This document shows, in pieces, positions 25,584 through 33,453 of a stretch of DNA of 49,213 nucleotides. This stretch comes from Polyangiaceae bacterium (GTDB lineage Bacteria; Myxococcota_A; Polyangia; Polyangiales; Polyangiaceae). The stretch is taken from positions 1-49,213 of the forward strand of contig JAHBVY010000016.1 of the NCBI GenBank assembly GCA_019637265.1, read 5' to 3'. Under the pieces are notes generated by a model, which did not search any database, was not told the DNA's origin, and saw only the letters and a list, made by a program, of their open reading frames with translations. A program made the position numbers and the translations under genes. The stretch's first letter is position 1. Each line of letters starts with the position of its first letter.

Positions 25584-26791
25584 TGAGCCAGCGGGGGACG
25601 CTTCGAGCCGAGGTGCCCTCCGAGGCCCCCGCTGGCGTGCCGGGAGCATCGTCGCTCGACGTGCCGGCATCGTCAGCTGAACGGTCCACTCGCGCGTCGC
25701 GCCTCTGGCGCGTGGGACGCTTGGTGGCTTGGACCTGGGTGCGCGGCTTGGCGGCGTTCCTGGGCGGCTTCAGCGCGCTCAACTTGCTGGGGGAGCTGTT
25801 CACCCCGGGCTTCGACGCCAGCGGCTGGTGGATCGAGCCGCACAGCCTGCTGCCGCTCGGGCGCGGCGCGCTGCTGCTCATGCTCTTCGTCAGCAGCGTG
25901 GTCTTCTCGTGGTTGGCGCTCGACCCACGGCTGGGGAAGCGCCGCCGCGTGGTCACCCTCGTCTGGCTGCTCCTCTTGATGACCTGCGCGCTGACCAGCT
26001 CCGTCAGCTACTTCCAGGCGCTGGGTGAGCACCGGCTGCTCGCGCCGCGCCCCATCCCGGTGTCGCTGCTCGCCTTCGCGGGGCTGCTCTTCACGTATCT
26101 CCGAGTCTACGCGGCGGATTTCGAGGCGCTGCGCCCAGCGGCTCACGAGCAGAATGAAGCGCCAAGCTCAGCGGCTCATCAACCACAAGGTGCCCTGACT
26201 AGGTCGCTGGCTCATCGGCTGAGCGGCAGCCTGGGGGTCGCTGCGGTGGCGCTCGCCCTCGCGCTGCTGGTGCCCGTCAGTCAGATGGTCTTGTATGGCA
26301 AGACGGTGCATCGCGACACGGCGGACGCCGTGGTGGTGTTCGGCGCTCGCGTGTACTCGAACGGCAAGCCCTCGCTGGCGCTCGCGGACCGCGTGCGCAC
26401 CGCGAGCCGCCTGGTCACCTCCGGGCGCGCGAAGTGGCTCGTCGTCTCCGGCGGCCCGGGGGACAGAGGCACTCACGAGACCTTGGCGATGCGGCGCCTG
26501 GCCATCTCGCTCGGCGTGCCCCCCGAGCGCATCTTGGTGGATCGTCACGGCTTCACCACGCATGACACCGTCCACAACAGCCTCCCCCTGCTGCGCCAAG
26601 TGGGCGCCGAGCGCGTGTTGGCCGTCAGCCATTTTTACCACTTGCCCCGCGTGAAGCTCGCCTATCAGCGCGCTGGGGTCACCGTGCAGACGGTGCCCGC
26701 GGTGGAGTCACGGCGCCTGCGGCGCCTCCCCTGGTTCATGGTGCGCGAAGTCGCGGCGCTGTGGGTGTACTACTTGGCGCCGCTGACGTGA
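25583..26791 (+). CDS. DUF218 (SanA/YdcF-like) membrane protein
   Basis: 402 residues. The N-terminal half has about five membrane helices (46-70, 93-113, 122-142, 158-173, 216-238) after a disordered start. The C-terminal half is a DUF218 domain, with VVVFGARVYSNGKPS (about 249-263), SGGPGDRG, 'THDTVHNS' and a late 'SHFYHLPR'. Relatives act in envelope precursor metabolism, for example ElyC/SanA, but the reaction is uncertain. The large membrane part fits ElyC-like proteins. A CTGACTA (26195) lies in the linker between the two halves. Confidence 0.85.
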   Translation: MSQRGTLRAEVPSEAPAGVPGASSLDVPASSAERSTRASRLWRVGRLVAWTWVRGLAAFLGGFSALNLLGELFTPGFDASGWWIEPHSLLPLGRGALLLMLFVSSVVFSWLALDPRLGKRRRVVTLVWLLLLMTCALTSSVSYFQALGEHRLLAPRPIPVSLLAFAGLLFTYLRVYAADFEALRPAAHEQNEAPSSAAHQPQGALTRSLAHRLSGSLGVAAVALALALLVPVSQMVLYGKTVHRDTADAVVVFGARVYSNGKPSLALADRVRTASRLVTSGRAKWLVVSGGPGDRGTHETLAMRRLAISLGVPPERILVDRHGFTTHDTVHNSLPLLRQVGAERVLAVSHFYHLPRVKLAYQRAGVTVQTVPAVESRRLRRLPWFMVREVAALWVYYLAPLT

Positions 26792-26904
26792 GGCCCCTGG
26801 GCCGTGGCTACGCCGGCGCCGAGCAGCCCTGAGGCGGGGTCGCGATGAAGCCGCTACGGGGCAGGGGGCTCGACGCCGGGGTGCGGCTCCTGTAGTCCTA
26901 GGGT

Positions 26905-27312
26905 ATGCCGCTCTGCGAGTATTTCCTGGCCAGTGAAGCTGAATTGACGAGCGTCGCCGAGGAGGGTGCGCCGAGCGATGGCCTCATCAAGGTGGACGCC
27001 AAGGGATTCGACGTAGTTCCTGTCGAATCCCTGGCCAACCGCCTCGGCTTGGACGATGCGGTCGAAGCGGGTGAGCCGACGGTGCACGGGGAGGGCTTCG
27101 AGTGGTTCGCGCAGCGGCTCACGCCGGAGATGGTCACCGCCTTGGCGTCCCTGGATGAAGGCGCGCTCCAAGAGCACGCCAGGGCGCTGATAGAGACACC
27201 TGAGGTCGAATGGCCCGAAGGCGACCTGATCCAGCTGCTCAAGACGCTCAGCGAGATGGCGCAGCGCGCGCAGCGTGAGGGCAAGGCCCTCTGCATGTGG
27301 GTCTCGGTCTGA
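26905..27312 (+). CDS. hypothetical protein, 135 residues
   Basis: No family recognised. Mixed alpha/beta, acidic (LASEAELTSVAEEGAPSDG), with no signal peptide, so probably cytosolic. It could be real: codon use follows neighbours and a GGG motif precedes the ATG. The small lipoprotein starts only 10 bases after its stop, and the two may share a transcript. Confidence 0.55.
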   Translation: MPLCEYFLASEAELTSVAEEGAPSDGLIKVDAKGFDVVPVESLANRLGLDDAVEAGEPTVHGEGFEWFAQRLTPEMVTALASLDEGALQEHARALIETPEVEWPEGDLIQLLKTLSEMAQRAQREGKALCMWVSV

Positions 27313-27322
27313 CGCACTGACT

Positions 27323-27436
27323 ATGCTCGCTCGCCTGCTCGCGCCTTGGTTGGTCGCTGGCGCCACCCTCCACCTGACGGGCTGCGCGCATGGCTCCGGG
27401 GGCTCGTCGAGCTCGGCGTACCACGCACTCCTGTGA
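27323..27436 (+). CDS. 37-residue lipoprotein
   Basis: MLARLLAPWLVAGATLHLTGC has a positive residue, a hydrophobic core and a perfect lipobox (LTGC, Cys21), followed by 16 residues rich in Gly and Ser (AHGSGGSSSSAYHALL). The ATG lies within CTGACTATG, 10 bases after the previous stop. Such entericidin-sized lipoproteins are often missed. It could equally be the remnant of a longer gene, since the Gly/Ser part resembles the tether of larger lipoproteins in this window and stops abruptly. Confidence 0.55.
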   Translation: MLARLLAPWLVAGATLHLTGCAHGSGGSSSSAYHALL

Positions 27437-27507
27437 CACCCTCGCAGCCGGTCAGATCCCCTCGTCCTGCTCTGGCGTGATCAAAACTAACAACTAGGCC
27501 TAGCGCC

Positions 27508-28092
27508 TCACGGCCAGGCGCCGGACTCATCTCCGAAGCGACACACCCGTAAGCTGGGCGGACCGCTGGCGAGGGAACCGCACTCGACGAGGGTGCCCAT
27601 CGGCGTGGATCCGTCGTCCGAAGTCACCGGCGCGCGTGGGCAGTCGCTCGCCTCGCGGCAGGGGAAGGACTGCCAGCTCAGCACGCTGCAATCAGAGGGC
27701 TCCGCGCAGTACGAGCCCGCCGCCGCGACGCAGCACACGGTGCCCGCCTCACAGTGGCTCGCGTCCGCGCAGCGGAACGACGGCACGCCGCCCTCCTCGG
27801 TGCAGCGCCAGCGGTCCTCCTCATACGCACAAATCGGGGTGCTCCCGGAGCACCACGGCTCGTCGCCACAGCGAAGATCAGGAGCTTCGCGGTGCTCCTT
27901 CGCGGCGCTCGCCATGGGCTCTGCCACCTGACTAGGCTCCGCACCCGTGGGCTCGACCACCACGGGCGCCGCCGAGCCCGGCGCCGCCTGTCCCCCGCAC
28001 GCCCCGAGCCAAACAGCGGAGACACCGGCACCGAGGCGGAGCACCACGAGCACAGCGTCACTGACGGATTGAGCGAAGGGCGTCTCGGTCAT
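27508..28092 (-). CDS. Cys-rich lipoprotein
   Basis: 194 residues starting MTETPFAQSVSDAVL; lipobox WLGAC (Cys32). The signal sets the start at 28092 (the frame is open to 28218 but without a signal). After a tether of Gln/Ala/Pro/Glu there are about 14 cysteines in motifs such as GTVCCVAAAGSYC and CREASDC, resembling disulfide knots. Function unknown. It is divergent from the lipoprotein at 28260, with 167 bases between start codons. Confidence 0.7.
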   Translation of the reverse strand: MTETPFAQSVSDAVLVVLRLGAGVSAVWLGACGGQAAPGSAAPVVVEPTGAEPSQVAEPMASAAKEHREAPDLRCGDEPWCSGSTPICAYEEDRWRCTEEGGVPSFRCADASHCEAGTVCCVAAAGSYCAEPSDCSVLSWQSFPCREASDCPRAPVTSDDGSTPMGTLVECGSLASGPPSLRVCRFGDESGAWP

Positions 28093-28259
28093 GTCCGTTT
28101 GGTACCTCGCTTGGTGGGCCTCCGCCAAGCGACTGCAGCGCCGAGCGGCACCCGCGGTGGGACCAACCGGCTCTGCAACGCCTGAAGCATGGTCCGTGCT
28201 CGCGCACGCGATCTCCACGCGACTTGACGCTCACACCAAGTACCGGCGACGCTCAAGCC

Positions 28260-28829
28260 ATGCAAGCACGAGTGACGCGCGCGCGGGGACTGATAACCGG
28301 TTGGCTTGGGGCGCTGCTCCTGACGTGCGGGCTCGGGGCCTGCTCCAGTGGCGACGACGGCGACGGTGGGGGCGGCGACACACGGTCACCCACCTGCCTC
28401 GCTTGGCAAGACGCCATGTGTGACCACCTCGCGGACACCTGCGGCGAAATGGCGCGCAGCGCCTGCGACGACTCCATTCAATCGCTCTTTTGCAAGAGCG
28501 ACGCGACGACGCAGCGATGCATCAACGCCCTGAGCACGATCGAGTGCGCCGACCCGGCGCCGGCCGCCTGTGGCAACATCATCGACACGGGGCCGGCCGT
28601 CAGGTATTGTTACCGGTTCATCGATCTCTACTGTAAGCGCATGGCGGAGTGCGGCCTCGCCACCTACGCCGAGTGCGAGGTCTCCACCGGCCTCCCCTGC
28701 GATCAAGCCATCGGCGTCAGCCCGAGTGGCCCCGCGTGCACGGAGGCGCTCCCTGACTTCTCGTGCAGCGACATCGCGGAGGGTGGCGTGCCGGCCGACT
28801 GCATCGGCTCCGTCAAGCTCAGGCAGTAG
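28260..28829 (+). CDS. Cys-rich lipoprotein
   Basis: 189 residues; lipobox GLGAC (Cys28), then a Gly/Asp tether and a C-terminal region with many cysteines, often spaced CxxxxC or CxxxxxxC (CLAWQDAMCDHLADTC, CYRFIDLYCKRMAEC). Such spacing is common in small disulfide-rich domains. Start at 28260 places the ATG before the signal; the alternative TTG at 28224 adds a non-signal extension. Its partner is the divergent gene ending at 27508; they may share a promoter region. Confidence 0.72.
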   Translation: MQARVTRARGLITGWLGALLLTCGLGACSSGDDGDGGGGDTRSPTCLAWQDAMCDHLADTCGEMARSACDDSIQSLFCKSDATTQRCINALSTIECADPAPAACGNIIDTGPAVRYCYRFIDLYCKRMAECGLATYAECEVSTGLPCDQAIGVSPSGPACTEALPDFSCSDIAEGGVPADCIGSVKLRQ

Positions 28830-28916
28830 CGAGCGCCCTGCGCCGACCGGTGAGGTGCCGTCCAACCCCCCGATCCTGGCCATCATCCGGGAACACGTTC
28901 GTCAGCTGCACTGACT

Positions 28917-28951
28917 CTAGAGCGGTGAGCCACCCTGATGGCTCACCGCTC
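28917..28951. terminator. strong hairpin between convergent genes
   Basis: A perfect 13-bp stem, GAGCGGTGAGCCA (28920-28932) and its complement (28939-28951), with loop CCCTGA. It lies between the 3' ends of the Cys-rich lipoprotein (28829) and ettA (28962) and could terminate both. It lacks a T-run on either side, so Rho-dependent or structural action is as likely. CTAGAGCGG at 28917-28925 recurs at 41861. Confidence 0.65.
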
Positions 28952-28961
28952 CACGCGGTGG

Positions 28962-30635
28962 CTACAGCTTCAGCGCGCGGTACTTGATGCGCCGCGGCTG
29001 GTCGGCGTCCTCACCCAGGCGGCGCCGGCGGTCCTCTTCGTAAGCTTGGAAGTTGCCCTCGAACCACACCACCTGACTGTCCCCCTCGAACGCGAGGATG
29101 TGGGTGGCGATGCGGTCCAAGAACCAACGGTCATGGCTGGTCACCACGACGCAACCCGGGAACTCGAGCAGCGCCTGCTCCAAAGACTGCAGCGTCTCCA
29201 CGTCCAAGTCGTTGGTCGGCTCGTCGAGCAAGAGCAGGTTACCGCCCTGCTTCAGGAGCCGCGCCAAGTGCACGCGGTTACGCTCACCGCCTGACAGCTT
29301 ACCCACCGGCTTCTGCTGATCGCTACCGCGGAAGCCGAACCAAGAGCAGTAGGCGCGCGCCTTCACCTCACGGCGCCCGAGCTCCACCACCTCGCTGCCG
29401 CCGCTGATGACGTCGAACACGGTCTGCTCCGCGCCCAGCTCCTCGCGGCTCTGGTCCACGTAGGAGATTTGCACTGTCTCGCCCACGCGGAGCGCGCCAG
29501 CGTCGGGCTGCTGCTCACCGACCAGCATGCGAAACAGCGTGGTCTTCCCGGCACCGTTCGGGCCGATCACGCCCACGATGCCGCTCCGCGGCAAGCGGAA
29601 GTCGAGCCCATCGATCAGCACCCGCTCACCGAAGGCCTTACGCAAGCCGTCAGCCTCGATCACTTCATCGCCGAGCCGGGGCCCTGGTGGGATGGTGATC
29701 TCACCGCCCTCCACGCCCTTCGATGACGCCTGGCTCACCAGCTCGTCGTAAGCCGCGAGGCGCGCCTTACTCTTCGCTTGCCGCGCCTTGGGCGACGCGC
29801 GCACCCACTCGAGCTCCTGCTTCAGCTTGCGTTGCCGCGCGCTCTCCTGCTTCTCCTCCTGACTGAGGCGCGCCGTCTTCGCCTCGAGCCAGGCGGAGTA
29901 GTTCCCCTTGAAGGGGTAGCCGCGCCCGCGGTCGAGCTCCAAAATCCACCCGGCAACGTTGTCGAGGAAGTACCGATCGTGCGTCACCGCCACCACGGTG
30001 CCCGGGTACTCGTGCAGGAAGCGCTCGAGCCAGGCGACGCTCTCGGCGTCCAAGTGGTTGGTCGGCTCGTCGAGCAGCAGCATGTCCGGGCGCCCGAGCA
30101 GGATGCGGCACAGCGCGACGCGGCGCTTCTCGCCGCCGGAGAGCTGCTTGATCTCGGCCTCCGGCGGGGGCAGCCGCAGCGCCTCCATCGCTATCTCCAC
30201 GTTGGTGTCCAGGTTCCAAGCGTCGGCGGCGTCGATCTGATCTTGAAGCTTACCCTGACGATCGAGCAGCGCCGTCATCTCGTCGTCGCTCATCGGCTCA
30301 CCGAGCTTCGTGCTCACCGCCTCGAACTCGTCGAGCAAGGCGCGCGTCTCCGCCACGGCTTCGCGCACGGCCTCCTCCACCGTGGTCGCCGCGCCCAAGT
30401 CGGGCTCCTGCGCGAAGTAGCCGATGCGCGTGCCGGGGTAAGGCTTCGCCTCCCCGATAAAGTCCTGATCGACCCCGGCCATGATCTTGAGGAGTGAGCT
30501 CTTGCCGGAGCCGTTGATGCCGAGCACCCCAATCTTCGCCCCGGGATAGAACGCCAGGGTGATGTTCTCCAGCACCCGCTTGTCCGGCGGGTGCACCCGC
30601 GTCACCTCTTGCATCGTGAAAATGAACTCAGGCAT
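28962..30635 (-). CDS. ettA: energy-dependent translational throttle protein EttA
   Basis: 557 residues, the length of E. coli EttA. Two ABC domains: Walker A INGSGKSS (40-47), signature LSGGEK (165-170), and Walker A PNGAGKTT (359-366), signature LSGGER (447-452), with LLLDEPTN Walker B motifs. The coupling arm (about 95-140) and the interdomain linker with basic helices (256-300) are as in ABC-F factors. EttA senses ADP/ATP at the ribosomal E site. The start [11 protein letters not shown] at 30635 matches the family; the extended frame to 30710 is not expected. A hairpin lies 10 bases past its stop. Confidence 0.95.
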   Translation of the reverse strand: MPEFIFTMQEVTRVHPPDKRVLENITLAFYPGAKIGVLGINGSGKSSLLKIMAGVDQDFIGEAKPYPGTRIGYFAQEPDLGAATTVEEAVREAVAETRALLDEFEAVSTKLGEPMSDDEMTALLDRQGKLQDQIDAADAWNLDTNVEIAMEALRLPPPEAEIKQLSGGEKRRVALCRILLGRPDMLLLDEPTNHLDAESVAWLERFLHEYPGTVVAVTHDRYFLDNVAGWILELDRGRGYPFKGNYSAWLEAKTARLSQEEKQESARQRKLKQELEWVRASPKARQAKSKARLAAYDELVSQASSKGVEGGEITIPPGPRLGDEVIEADGLRKAFGERVLIDGLDFRLPRSGIVGVIGPNGAGKTTLFRMLVGEQQPDAGALRVGETVQISYVDQSREELGAEQTVFDVISGGSEVVELGRREVKARAYCSWFGFRGSDQQKPVGKLSGGERNRVHLARLLKQGGNLLLLDEPTNDLDVETLQSLEQALLEFPGCVVVTSHDRWFLDRIATHILAFEGDSQVVWFEGNFQAYEEDRRRRLGEDADQPRRIKYRALKL

Positions 30636-30784
30636 GGCGGCGTTCTCACCCACCGCCGCCGACAAGTAAACATCCCACGCTACGAGGCCCCTCGAGCCCC
30701 AGAAAACCAAGCCTCAGTGGATGGTTTTCGAGGGGGTTGGGTCACGAGGCTGCGCGCCGGAGGCCCGCGCCGGAGCGCCGGGCG

Positions 30785-30827
30785 TTGCCGTCTCTGAATC
30801 CGGAGACTATACTCTACGAATCTGGAG
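30785..30827 (+). promoter_or_regulatory. promoter of the toxin-antitoxin operon with direct repeats
   Basis: TTGCCG (30785-30790), a 17-bp spacer and TATACT (30808-30813) form a sigma70-like promoter. GAATCCGGAG (30796-30805) and GAATCTGGAG (30818-30827) lie 22 bp apart, flanking the -10 box; two repressor molecules on one DNA face would block it. Expected start of transcription is near 30820, 28 bases before the ATG. Confidence 0.6.
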
Positions 30828-30847
30828 TAGCTCAGAACGGAGAGTCC

Positions 30848-31306
30848 ATGAGCGCGTCGTCCTCGTCCAAAAGGAAACCGCACCGCTACCCCGCGAGCAG
30901 CTTCGCGCCGCAGTCCTTCGTCGACTTGAGCTCACGCGCGGAGCGCGAGCGGCTCTCTGGCTCCGCCTTGCGCGCCTTCTTCAACCTCGTCAGTCGTTGG
31001 GAGCTGCGTGATGGCGACGCGCGCGAGCTGCTCGGCGGCGTCTCCAGCAGCACCTACTACGAGTGGAAGAAGAAGCCGGAGCGCACGCTGGAGGTCGATC
31101 GCATCACGCGCATCTCGTACCTCGTCGGCATCTACAAGGCGCTGCACATCCTCTACGGCGACAAGCTGGCGGATGAGTGGGTGAAGCTCCCCAATCGGAA
31201 CGCGCTGTTCGGCGGGCGCACACCGCTCGAAACCATGTGCTCCGGGGGGCTGCTCGCCATGCAGGTCGTGCGGCAGCTGCTGGACGCTAGGCGAGGCGCC
31301 GCGTGA
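30848..31306 (+). CDS. Xre/MbcA/ParS-family antitoxin
   Basis: 152 residues. The N-terminal part is basic and Ser-rich, then a helical Xre-like region (LRAFFNLVSRWELRDGDAREL, SSSTYYEWKK) and a C-terminal DUF2384 toxin-binding domain ('LVGIYKALHILYGDKLADEW', 'NRNALFGGRTPLE'). The pairing and GTGA overlap with the RES toxin gene make this a toxin-antitoxin module. GGAGA lies 5 bases before the ATG; the start is not the open-frame codon at 30737. The promoter and direct repeats upstream suggest autoregulation. Confidence 0.88.
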   Translation: MSASSSSKRKPHRYPASSFAPQSFVDLSSRAERERLSGSALRAFFNLVSRWELRDGDARELLGGVSSSTYYEWKKKPERTLEVDRITRISYLVGIYKALHILYGDKLADEWVKLPNRNALFGGRTPLETMCSGGLLAMQVVRQLLDARRGAA

Positions 31307-32022
31307 GCCGCGCGCTGCCGCGCGCCACCCTGGTGCGCCGCTTCGACACCGTGCGCTTGATCCCCTCACGGTTCGCGCCGCGTGAGGACTCGGTGCTCAC
31401 CGGCATCGCGGATGACGACGCCCACCTCGCGGAGCTGTTCGAGCTCGAGAGCGCCACGAACGAGCGCCTGCGCGCCGAGCAGGGGCTCTTACCGGGCATC
31501 GGGGTGGATGAGCTGGTGTTCGGGGTGCCCAATCACCGTGTAGTAAACGCTGCCTTCGTGCACGCGCGGCCCGAAGGCAGCCGCTTCAATGGGCCAAGGC
31601 GCGGCGCCTGGTACTGCGCCTTCGAGGTCGAGACGGCGCTGGCAGAGGTCACGTTTCACAAGACGGTGGAGTACGAAGAGATCGGTCGCTTCGATGACAG
31701 CGTGACTTACGAAGCCTTCCTCGCCGACTTCTCCTATGAGTTTCACGACCTGCGAGGAGACGCTCGCTTCGCGCGCTGCCTCGCGAAGGCGAGCTACGTG
31801 GCCTCACAGAAGCTCGCGGCGCGGCTGCTCGAGCTGGGGTCGATGGGCGTGGTGTATCCGAGCGTGCGGCGCTCCGAGGGCACGAACCTCGCGTGTTTTC
31901 GCCCCGCCGCCGTGAGCAACGTGCGCCGCGGCGAGGCGTGGCAGCTCACTTGGTCTGGCTCACCGGAGCCCACCATCACGCGCGATCGTCCGAAGCGCCC
32001 CAAGCGGCGCCGCCCATCGTGA
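31303..32022 (+). CDS. RES-family toxin (NAD-depleting)
   Basis: 239 residues, starting at a GTG that overlaps the antitoxin TGA (GTGA). The RES domain shows RFNGPRRGAWYCAF with Arg94 and Tyr104, then AEVTFH (Glu115), and later VVYPSVR (Ser187); these match the Arg, Glu and Ser that name the family. RES toxins of this class break down NAD and stop growth until neutralised. It has about 30 extra N-terminal residues and a basic tail (KRPKRRRPS). I infer a type II module; no closer subtype was determined. Confidence 0.88.
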   Translation: MSRALPRATLVRRFDTVRLIPSRFAPREDSVLTGIADDDAHLAELFELESATNERLRAEQGLLPGIGVDELVFGVPNHRVVNAAFVHARPEGSRFNGPRRGAWYCAFEVETALAEVTFHKTVEYEEIGRFDDSVTYEAFLADFSYEFHDLRGDARFARCLAKASYVASQKLAARLLELGSMGVVYPSVRRSEGTNLACFRPAAVSNVRRGEAWQLTWSGSPEPTITRDRPKRPKRRRPS

Positions 32023-32052
32023 GCACGGTCATCCACCTCTGAGCGCGGGCGC

Positions 32053-32071
32053 ACTTGAAACCCGCTCCTAC
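32053..32071. repeat. diverged copy of TTGAAACCCGCCCCTAC family
   Basis: ACTTGAAACCCGCTCCTAC matches 5983-6001 with one change. It sits 30 bases past the toxin stop codon. Confidence 0.6.
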
Positions 32072-32093
32072 CCAACATCAGCGGGCGCATCCT

Positions 32094-32118
32094 GGCGTCG
32101 CTGATCGGTCACTCATCA
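32094..32118. repeat. half copy of the 11-49 palindrome
   Basis: GGCGTCGCTGATCGGTCACT and the next five bases correspond to 14-38 with two changes. The other half is missing, so this copy is not a palindrome. Confidence 0.6.
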
Positions 32119-32194
32119 CCCAATCGCTCCAGTGCAAAACAGGCGCGCACGGGGGTGATGTACGGGCGCCGCGATCTCGACTAGATCCATCGCC

Positions 32195-33448
32195 ATGGTC
32201 AAGGCCCTCAAATGCCCCAACTGTGGAGCACCCCTGGCCCCTGAAGCAGGTGCTCGGTTCATCGAGTGTGATTACTGCGGCCACCATGTGGTGATCGACG
32301 GCTCGAGCACCCGCGCGCGCCCCGCGCCACGAGCGCGGGAACGGGCCCAGCAGGAGCGGCCAACGCCCCACGCCACCCCCCACATGAGGAGCCAAGGCCA
32401 GAAGGCGCTGATCTACGTCGGCACCGTCATCGCCGGGCTCGCGCTCCTGGGAGTGGTCTATGTGCTCACGCGCCCGCCGCCCGAGGCCAAGGGGCGCCCT
32501 GGCCAGGAGCTGCTCCGTGAGCTCGAGCTCACCGCGAGCCAAAGTGAGCTCGAGGCGCTGTTCGGCTCGGCGCTCCGCGAGGGCGGAGGCAAGTACACCA
32601 TCGACTTCAGGTTCGGTCAGGATAGCATACGAAGAGCGGAGCTCTCCCGTGGCCTGCCGGGGAGCCAGCAGATCTCGAAGGTCACCGTCTTCTTCAACCG
32701 CCTCGATCGAGCCGCGGTGGTCGCCCGCCTCCAAGAGCTCGCACCCCATCGCCACCGCACGCAGACCGCGAACAGCGACCGGGTGTTCACCGGCGACACC
32801 GTGCTCGACGTCAGTGCCACGAACCTCTCCCTGTGGCACTGGGATAGCACCCACCCAGCGAACGGGGACTACGCCAAGTGCGGTGAGCGGCTCGGCGCCT
32901 ACTGGGCGCTCGCGCGCTGGGCGGCGTTCGATGGAGAGAAGCCCACGGCGGAGCAGCTGAAGCTCATCAACGGCCCCACCCTGGAGGAGATCGCGACCCT
33001 GGATGGCTCCGTGACGGTCGAGCAGGCGACCGACGCGTTCCACCGTCAGCTCCCGGCAGGCTGGTGCCGAACACAGGCCGGCGTGACCTGCGTCGCCGAC
33101 GTCGGTGACGAGCTCATCGACGAGGTCCGCTGGCGCTGGCCGAACGGGCTCCGGGCGCGGGTGCAGGAGGCGCGTTTAGCGCTCCGCAAGGCACACCATG
33201 GGGCAGAAGCGCAGCGCACCATCGCGGGCTGCCTGAATCCCCTGTTGGGGGAGAGCGAAGAGCTGGTCATCGACTACGTCAAGGGCGTGCGCAACTTCCG
33301 GTGGAAGGACGACGTGGGCGGCGGGGTCGTCCTGGGGGAGCGTGAGCTCGTGCTCTCAGCGGGAGATCAGGCGCCGCTCGATCAGCCGGGCGCCTGGGTC
33401 GAGCGCTTCCCCAAGATCGTGGCCGCGCTAGATCACTGCAAGCTGTGA
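32195..33448 (+). CDS. zinc-ribbon membrane protein, unknown function
   Basis: 417 residues. CPNCG (7-11) and CDYCG (25-29) make a zinc ribbon. A basic segment is followed by one membrane helix (about 71-91), and the rest (about 95-417) is an extracytoplasmic mixed domain with no family recognised. The ribbon is on the cytosolic side. It ends 5 bases before the convergent barrel gene. No ribosome site is clear. Confidence 0.7.
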   Translation: MVKALKCPNCGAPLAPEAGARFIECDYCGHHVVIDGSSTRARPAPRARERAQQERPTPHATPHMRSQGQKALIYVGTVIAGLALLGVVYVLTRPPPEAKGRPGQELLRELELTASQSELEALFGSALREGGGKYTIDFRFGQDSIRRAELSRGLPGSQQISKVTVFFNRLDRAAVVARLQELAPHRHRTQTANSDRVFTGDTVLDVSATNLSLWHWDSTHPANGDYAKCGERLGAYWALARWAAFDGEKPTAEQLKLINGPTLEEIATLDGSVTVEQATDAFHRQLPAGWCRTQAGVTCVADVGDELIDEVRWRWPNGLRARVQEARLALRKAHHGAEAQRTIAGCLNPLLGESEELVIDYVKGVRNFRWKDDVGGGVVLGERELVLSAGDQAPLDQPGAWVERFPKIVAALDHCKL

Positions 33449-33453
33449 GCCTC

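Noticed and set aside
26845..26895. 16-codon ORF before the hypothetical gene
   Set aside because: Too short, with no signal or ribosome site.
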